Part shown: positions 53,444 through 57,460 of the stretch, in pieces
Layout of the letters: every line of letters starts with the position of its first letter
Numbering within the stretch: position 1 is the first letter of the stretch
From: CAZLMW01 sp964560875
GTDB lineage: Bacteria; Myxococcota_A; UBA9042
Direction: 5' to 3'
NCBI GenBank assembly: GCA_964560875.1
Contig: CAZLMW010000045.1
Span: 1 to 57,460, forward strand
Length of the DNA stretch: 57,460 nucleotides
Translations under genes and position numbers: made by a program
Notes under the pieces: generated by a model
Seen by the model: the letters and a program-made list of their open reading frames with translations, nothing else
What the model was told of the DNA's origin: nothing
Database searches by the model: none

Positions 53444-53497
53444 CCCGAGGCAGGCATCTCCGGGCGCGATCCCGAGGCAGGCATCTCCAGCCGCGAT
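53444..53497 (+). repeat. Two tandem 27-nt direct repeats after korB
   Basis: Units at 53444-53470 and 53471-53497 start CCCGAGGCAGGCATCTCC and differ at only two of 27 positions. They begin directly after the korB stop codon and run up to the terminator hairpin. Confidence 0.9.
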
Positions 53498-53498
53498 C

Positions 53499-53532
53499 TG
53501 GCGCCGGCGAGCGTGAATTCGCGCCATTTTTT
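53499..53532 (+). terminator. Rho-independent terminator of korAB
   Basis: TGGCGC (53499-53504), a 16-nt loop and GCGCCA (53521-53526) followed by six T residues. The stem is short but perfect and the T-run is clear. Confidence 0.65.
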
Positions 53533-53861
53533 CGACCAAAATGCCCACAGCTGGCCTGTAGGGCTCATGGCTGCGTCCGAGGGCCTTGAAGCTATATCAG
53601 TGGGTTAAGCCACCTATCGGCCCGTAGAACGTGTCTTTACGGGGCTCGATTGCTGGGCGATCAACGGCCCATGCTTGCTGATATGCACAATCCTGCTGTC
53701 TTTGGGTGATGACCCGGGCGGGTGGTTGGCCTATCCTGTTGATCGAACCACATCGATGGCGTGCGCATGACACGTAGCTTTGCCCCCCTTCTCCGTATCC
53801 TTCCAGTCGGTTGTGTGCGGCGGAGCATCGTTACGTTTTGCTGCGGCGCCTGGAGGCAAAT

Positions 53862-54224
53862 ATGGATCTGAACCTGGTGACCAAGCCCCTCGCGGGCAGC
53901 GACGCGTTGGCGACCGACGGCCTTGTCCGTAAGCATCTGGAGCGCAAGCTCACGAAGATCGAATCGGCGATGGGCGGCAAGTCCTTGTCGTGTCGCGCGG
54001 TGCTCGAAGAGCTCTCAACGGGCTTCCAGGCGACCATTTCGATCCAGGGTAAACAAGACACCGTAGGCAAGGCGAAGGAGCCCGAGCTGCTTCGCGCGGT
54101 AGATGTCGCCCTCGATCGCGTCACGCGCCAGGTCCGCCAGCGGCGGGAGAAGCTCAGCGGCAAAGAACGCGGCCGGCGAGCCAGTGGTGAGATAAAACAA
54201 ATGAAGGGCGACTCGCTCTACTAG
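53862..54224 (+). CDS. hpf: Short HPF/RaiA-type ribosome hibernation factor
   Basis: A 120-residue protein with the S30AE (HPF/RaiA/YfiA) layout: a beta strand (MDLNLVTKPLAGSDALA), a helix with LVRKHLERKLTKIESAMGG, central strands (LSCRAVLEELSTGFQATISI), and a second helix (LLRAVDVALDRVTRQVRQRR) with a basic C-terminus. Such factors bind the 30S decoding region in stationary phase and silence ribosomes. The C-terminal dimerisation domain of long HPF is absent, so this is the short form. GGAGG at 53852-53856 lies 5 nt before the ATG. It is followed 52 nt later by a Cys-rich lipoprotein on the same strand. Confidence 0.8.
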   Translation: MDLNLVTKPLAGSDALATDGLVRKHLERKLTKIESAMGGKSLSCRAVLEELSTGFQATISIQGKQDTVGKAKEPELLRAVDVALDRVTRQVRQRREKLSGKERGRRASGEIKQMKGDSLY

Positions 54225-54276
54225 CGAGAGGCCAAAGCACCCGGAGGTCCACACGGGCGGGCGAACAACAGGCCGG

Positions 54277-56148
54277 TTGTGCGCGGCATTTGCGCTATTT
54301 GCGTGTGCCGCGTGCACCGATTTTGACGCTTCAGGCGGCACGACGGCGACCAACCCGTTCGTGACGGCGCGGGGTGGTTCGTTTTCGCAACCTCAGCAAG
54401 ACGCGGGCTCCACCGACGGCGAAGCGGACACCGGCAGCCCGATCGTGGGCGTGGACACCGGTGGTCGCGGCGCCGGACCCGTGGATGCTGGCGCGACGGA
54501 TACCGGCGTACCGGTTGATACCGCCGGCGTCGACACCGGTCAGGCGGACGCTGGGACGACGGATACAGGTGCGACGGATACAGGTGCCACGGATACCGGC
54601 CCGGTCGACATCGGGGTGCCGGACTCAGGCGTGCCGGACGCGGGGCCCGTCGATACAGGCTCCAAGGACACCGGCGGCGCCAAGGACATCGGGCTGCCCG
54701 ACATCCCGGTTGGCGATCCCAACTCGTGCGCGGGCCGCTGCGGTGTCTACGCATCCGGGGCCGCGTGCCAGTGCGACAAGGGGTGCGCGGCGTTCGGTGA
54801 TTGCTGCAATGATTACGAAGCCCTGTGCATCAAGCCCGACGCTGGCCCCGAGGACACCGGGCCCGATGTCACCGTGATCGACGCTGCGCCGCCCGAGGAC
54901 ACCGGCTCCACAGAAGACGCCGGGCCCGCGGAGGATGCTGGCGCGACGGAGGATGCAGCAACCACAGTCGATTCTGGAACCACGGTCGATAGCGGGGCGG
55001 TCGAAGACGCTGGACCTGCGGAAGATACCGGCGTCGAGCCCGAAGAGGACGCGGGCGCCCTGCCGGATCTTGGCGTGGAAGACTCCGCAGCGCCCGACGC
55101 GGGAGTGCCGGACACCGGGCCCTCCGATACAAACGTGCCCGACGCAGCACCGCCGGACATCGGCCCAACCGACTCAGGGCCCACAGATATCGCGCCCAAC
55201 GACGTCGGACCGACGGACTCCGGCCCCGTGGATATCGCGCCGACCGACGGCGGTCCCAGCGACACCGGGACCGATCCCGACACCGTTGCAGACACTGTCG
55301 AGGACACTGTCGAGGACACTGTCGAGGACACCGTCTCCGATACGGTCAAGGACACGGCGACGACCGACGTTGGCGACGCGGCCTGGTATCCGGATTGGGG
55401 TGGTTACCCCGACGCGTTCTACCCCGACGGGGCGGACATCTTCGGCGGCGTGATCAACAGCTGCTTTTCGCTGTACCTGTACACGGTCGACGAATCCTGC
55501 ACGGGCAAGGACCTCACCAAGCAGTGCATCGACGACTCGGCCAAAGAAGGGTCGCTGTTTGCTCAGTTCCAGTTCGCGCCGGTTCGCGACTGCCTGAAGA
55601 TCAACTGCATCGACAAGTGCAAGGGCGATTCGAACAGCAAGAAGTGCTTTGACCAATGCCTCGGCAAGCACTGCGCCTATCCGTTTTTCGCCTGCATCAC
55701 CGCGGGCCAAAGCGGCAACAACGACTGCAAGACGACGCTGCAGTGCCTCGACAACCCCAAGTACAAAGACAAGATCATCACCATCGCGAAGAACTGCTTT
55801 GGCACGGCGAAGTCATCGGCGCAAAAGCAGGTCGCGGACTTCTTCTCGTGCGGTCAGCAGCCGCAGTCGAGCAGCTGCTTCAACGAGGTCAAAGCGTGTT
55901 ACGGCAGCGGTGGCGGCACCAAGACGTGCAACGACACGCTCAACTGCATCGGCGTGTGCGATCAACAGAACAAGGGCGAGCAGTGCTCGTTCGACTGCAT
56001 CGGCAAGGCGAAGACGTCGGGCGTCAAGAAGCTCGATTCGTTGTGGATGTGCATCGAAGACAAGTGCAACGGCAAGTGGGAGCCCAGCTGCATCCTCGGT
56101 TTCGGGCCATGCAACGTCGAGTACACGGCCTGTACCACCGACAAGTAG
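54277..56148 (+). CDS. Cys-rich lipoprotein with somatomedin-B-like module
   Basis: A ~623-residue surface lipoprotein with a lipobox-like CAAC early in the sequence. The only canonical-type start near the signal is TTG 54277, which leaves no charged n-region; the frame is open to 54205 and ACG at 54253 sits 5 nt after a strong GGAGG (54243-54247), giving GGRTTGR before the core. The mature protein has Asp/Thr/Pro/Gly spacers (~30-148 and ~190-370). A module at ~151-184 has eight Cys in the somatomedin-B spacing (ACQCDKGCAAFGDCCNDYEA). The C-terminal ~230 residues are helical and rich in paired Cys (CIDKCKGDSNSKKCFDQC), ending CTTDK. It belongs to the same style of secreted protein as the 5146-16297 genes. 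Function unknown. Confidence 0.75.
   Translation: MCAAFALFACAACTDFDASGGTTATNPFVTARGGSFSQPQQDAGSTDGEADTGSPIVGVDTGGRGAGPVDAGATDTGVPVDTAGVDTGQADAGTTDTGATDTGATDTGPVDIGVPDSGVPDAGPVDTGSKDTGGAKDIGLPDIPVGDPNSCAGRCGVYASGAACQCDKGCAAFGDCCNDYEALCIKPDAGPEDTGPDVTVIDAAPPEDTGSTEDAGPAEDAGATEDAATTVDSGTTVDSGAVEDAGPAEDTGVEPEEDAGALPDLGVEDSAAPDAGVPDTGPSDTNVPDAAPPDIGPTDSGPTDIAPNDVGPTDSGPVDIAPTDGGPSDTGTDPDTVADTVEDTVEDTVEDTVSDTVKDTATTDVGDAAWYPDWGGYPDAFYPDGADIFGGVINSCFSLYLYTVDESCTGKDLTKQCIDDSAKEGSLFAQFQFAPVRDCLKINCIDKCKGDSNSKKCFDQCLGKHCAYPFFACITAGQSGNNDCKTTLQCLDNPKYKDKIITIAKNCFGTAKSSAQKQVADFFSCGQQPQSSSCFNEVKACYGSGGGTKTCNDTLNCIGVCDQQNKGEQCSFDCIGKAKTSGVKKLDSLWMCIEDKCNGKWEPSCILGFGPCNVEYTACTTDK
54727..54828 (+). other. 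Somatomedin-B-like Cys module
   Basis: Eight Cys with spacing C-x3-C-x8-C-x-C-x3-C-x5-CC-x6-C, including CQCDKGC and GDCCNDYEALC. This closely follows the vitronectin somatomedin-B pattern (C-x3-C-x9-C-x-C-x3-C-x5-CC-x6-C). Confidence 0.7.
55291..55338 (+). repeat. 12-bp coding tandem repeat (VEDT)n
   Basis: Three identical units GACACTGTCGAG (55291-55326) and a variant fourth, encoding DTVE repeats in the acidic spacer of the Cys-rich lipoprotein. Confidence 0.9.
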
Positions 56149-56190
56149 GCGAAGGACTGGCGCGACGAAGCTTGGTCCGAGGAGATCGTC

Positions 56191-57108
56191 GTGCTTGCCG
56201 TTGACGACCTGCACCGGCGGATCGAGCGCGTCCGCGAGGCGTACCGGGATTGTCGGATCTGTCCGCGCGACTGTGGCGTTGACCGTTTGCATGGCAGCGC
56301 AGGCGCTTACTGTGGGCTCGGCGAGCGGGCCTGGGTCTACAAGGAGCTCGTGCACCTCGGCGAAGAGGAGGTCGTCAGCCCGACCTGGCTGCTGGACCTC
56401 GGCGGTTGCTCGCTGCGTTGCCTCTTTTGCACCGAATGGACCCATGTGACGAAGCCGCGTGCACAACCGGCCGGATGGTTGGCGCCCCGATGGTTTGCTC
56501 ACCGATGCGGACAACGAAAACGGGCCGGCGCCACGTCGGTGAGTTTCGCGGGCGGCGATCCGACCGTGAGCCTCCTGGGTGTGCTCGAAGCGCTCGCCGC
56601 TGTCGCGCCCGAAGACCAACTGCCGGTGGTTTGGAACTGCAATGGATGGACGAGTCCGCTGGTGCGCGAGCTCCTCGACGGTGTGGTCGATTGTTGGGTC
56701 ATCGATCTGAAATTTGGCGATCCCGGGTGCGCCAATCGGCTCGCAGCCACCGGGCCGGGTTACCTCGACGGTGTACGCGCCACCCTTGATGCCGTCGCCC
56801 CCGTCGAAGCGCGCACCGCCGATAGAGTTTTGCCGCCACTCATCATCCGTCACTTGCTGATGCCGCGACACGCCGCCTGTTGCACGCGCCCCGTGCTCGA
56901 CGAAATCGCGACCCGTTGGCCGCTTGCAACCGTGAACCTGATGACAACCTACCTGCCATTCGGTCCGGCCGAACGCCCCCTGCGCGGCTCCCCAGAGCTG
57001 GCCCAGATGAACGCGGTGAGCGACGTCGACGAGGCGGTGGTGTACGCGAAAAGCACCATCAAGAGGCTGCTAATCGACGGCAAGGCACTGCAAGGAGCTG
57101 ACCCTTAG
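56191..57108 (+). CDS. Radical SAM protein, PflA/PflX-like
   Basis: A 305-residue radical SAM enzyme. The canonical CxxxCxxC cluster site is GCSLRCLFC (~72-80). An N-terminal Cys set (CRICPRDCGVDRLHG, then GAYCGLGE) resembles PflX/YjjW-like activases and the radical SAM proteins next to AmmeMemoRadiSam systems. VSFAGGDPTVSLLGVLEAL is the GGDPT SAM-contact motif, and WVIDLKFGDPG follows later. The protein probably uses SAM to make a 5'-deoxyadenosyl radical for activating a partner enzyme; no glycyl-radical enzyme lies in the window. GAGGAG precedes the GTG by 6 nt. It lies 42 nt after the Cys-rich lipoprotein and may be cotranscribed. Substrate unknown. Confidence 0.85.
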   Translation: MLAVDDLHRRIERVREAYRDCRICPRDCGVDRLHGSAGAYCGLGERAWVYKELVHLGEEEVVSPTWLLDLGGCSLRCLFCTEWTHVTKPRAQPAGWLAPRWFAHRCGQRKRAGATSVSFAGGDPTVSLLGVLEALAAVAPEDQLPVVWNCNGWTSPLVRELLDGVVDCWVIDLKFGDPGCANRLAATGPGYLDGVRATLDAVAPVEARTADRVLPPLIIRHLLMPRHAACCTRPVLDEIATRWPLATVNLMTTYLPFGPAERPLRGSPELAQMNAVSDVDEAVVYAKSTIKRLLIDGKALQGADP

Positions 57109-57460
57109 GGATCCCCTCTTTTTCACTTCGATGGATCGACTTAACGATTTGGGGGTTCTGTCTTGGCAGACGGCGCCTCGATCAAGGGGAAAGGACCCAA
57201 CAGGGGAAGGCATTTTATGATCTGCGAGGCACCTGGTGTCGCCGCGTTTGCGTCTTCGGGCGACGACAGACTGCCTTCCCCTGATCGGTCCTCTCCCCTT
57301 GGACCCCTCTCCCCGTTTACCCCAACCGCCTGTTTTTGTAGTTCTTTTCGGAGATCCAGCTAGTCTTGTGGTACGGCAGCCAACAAGCAAGCCAACAATC
57401 GGGGGCGTGATTCATCACCCGGCAGCCGACCACTGTGGATGGACGTCCAGGGATCGACAA
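57109..57460. other. Gene-free right end of the window
   Basis: 352 bp after the radical SAM gene with no convincing gene on either strand. It contains the 33-nt-arm inverted repeat (57180-57304), CT-rich tracts around 57285-57320, and a CTCTTTTT run just after the stop (57115-57122) that follows GGGATCCC but has no real stem-loop. Confidence 0.6.
57180..57304. repeat. Imperfect 33-nt inverted repeat with 59-nt centre
   Basis: The left arm is 57180-57212 and the right arm 57272-57304. The innermost 12 nt are perfect (CAGGGGAAGGCA against TGCCTTCCCCTG) and about 28 of 33 positions pair overall, leaving a 59-nt middle. It could be a small nonautonomous element of MITE or REP type, a processed RNA, or a cloverleaf-like terminator. 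Confidence 0.75.

Larger units (their letters stand above)
53444..53861. other. Intergenic region between korB and hibernation factor
   Basis: 418 bp. It holds the tandem 27-nt repeats, the korAB terminator and a CCCGTA/TACGGG dyad near 53625-53647 without a T-run. An AT-rich stretch around 53590-53780 may contain the hpf promoter, but no pair of boxes with correct spacing stands out. A 91-codon minus frame here is not supported as a gene. Confidence 0.5.

Noticed and set aside
53661..53936. 91-codon minus-strand frame upstream of hpf
   Set aside because: It overlaps the hpf start, has no ribosome site and no recognisable motif.
57163..57363. 66-codon plus-strand frame across the inverted repeat
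   Set aside because: No ribosome site, composition unlike neighbours, and the inverted repeat explains much of its sequence.

Overview
The window looks like chromosomal DNA of a GC-rich deltaproteobacterium-like organism, most probably a Myxococcota or Bradymonadia relative. The evidence is indirect. Secreted lipoproteins are abundant. They carry Asp/Thr/Ala/Gly-rich spacers after the lipobox and long runs of CDDGxxCT-type disulfide repeats. Core genes (mutS, dnaE, rpoD, recD2, xerD, korAB) sit among them. Codons are strongly G/C-ending, the DNA is densely coding, and no rRNA, tRNA, insertion sequence or CRISPR array was seen. No gene is cut by either window edge.

Layout. (1) 92-5026, minus: a PDZ-like lipoprotein, a RecD2-type helicase and an RNB-domain ribonuclease in one tight operon. 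(2) 5146-16855, plus: three large Cys-rich lipoproteins, two of which alternate disulfide-repeat blocks with beta-propeller-like blocks, then a small lipoprotein. (3) 16895-21904: mutS, a lone RnfD/NqrB-like membrane protein (minus) and xerD. (4) 21920-27343, minus: GNAT acetyltransferase, SspB-like ClpXP adaptor, GT4 glycosyltransferase, heparinase II/III-like protein, then a WecA/MraY-type phosphoglycosyltransferase behind a terminator. This is an envelope polysaccharide locus. (5) 27566-39180: a small secreted basic protein, then on minus dnaE, mazG, a family-9 carbohydrate-binding-like lipoprotein, a primary-type sigma factor and a zinc-ribbon/AAA/TPR protein. (6) 39644-50410: an envelope and regulation region with lipoproteins, an AMIN-like protein, a GT2-like protein, an ECF sigma factor with a membrane-bound candidate anti-sigma, a TrmA/RumA-type methyltransferase, an OB-fold lipoprotein translationally coupled to an orphan adenine DNA methyltransferase, an M23 peptidase and a small membrane protein. 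(7) 50516-57108: 2-oxoacid:ferredoxin oxidoreductase korAB, a short hibernation factor, another Cys-rich lipoprotein with a somatomedin-B-like module, and a radical SAM enzyme. The last 350 bases hold no gene but contain a 33-nt-arm inverted repeat.

The window mixes information-processing genes with a heavily elaborated cell surface. The points most worth following are the modular lipoprotein family with in-frame minisatellites, the terminal inverted-repeat element, the lipoprotein-methyltransferase coupling, and a terminator-like hairpin in the leader of the CBM9-like lipoprotein. Everything is read by eye from sequence; family assignments rest on recognised motifs, not on database searches.
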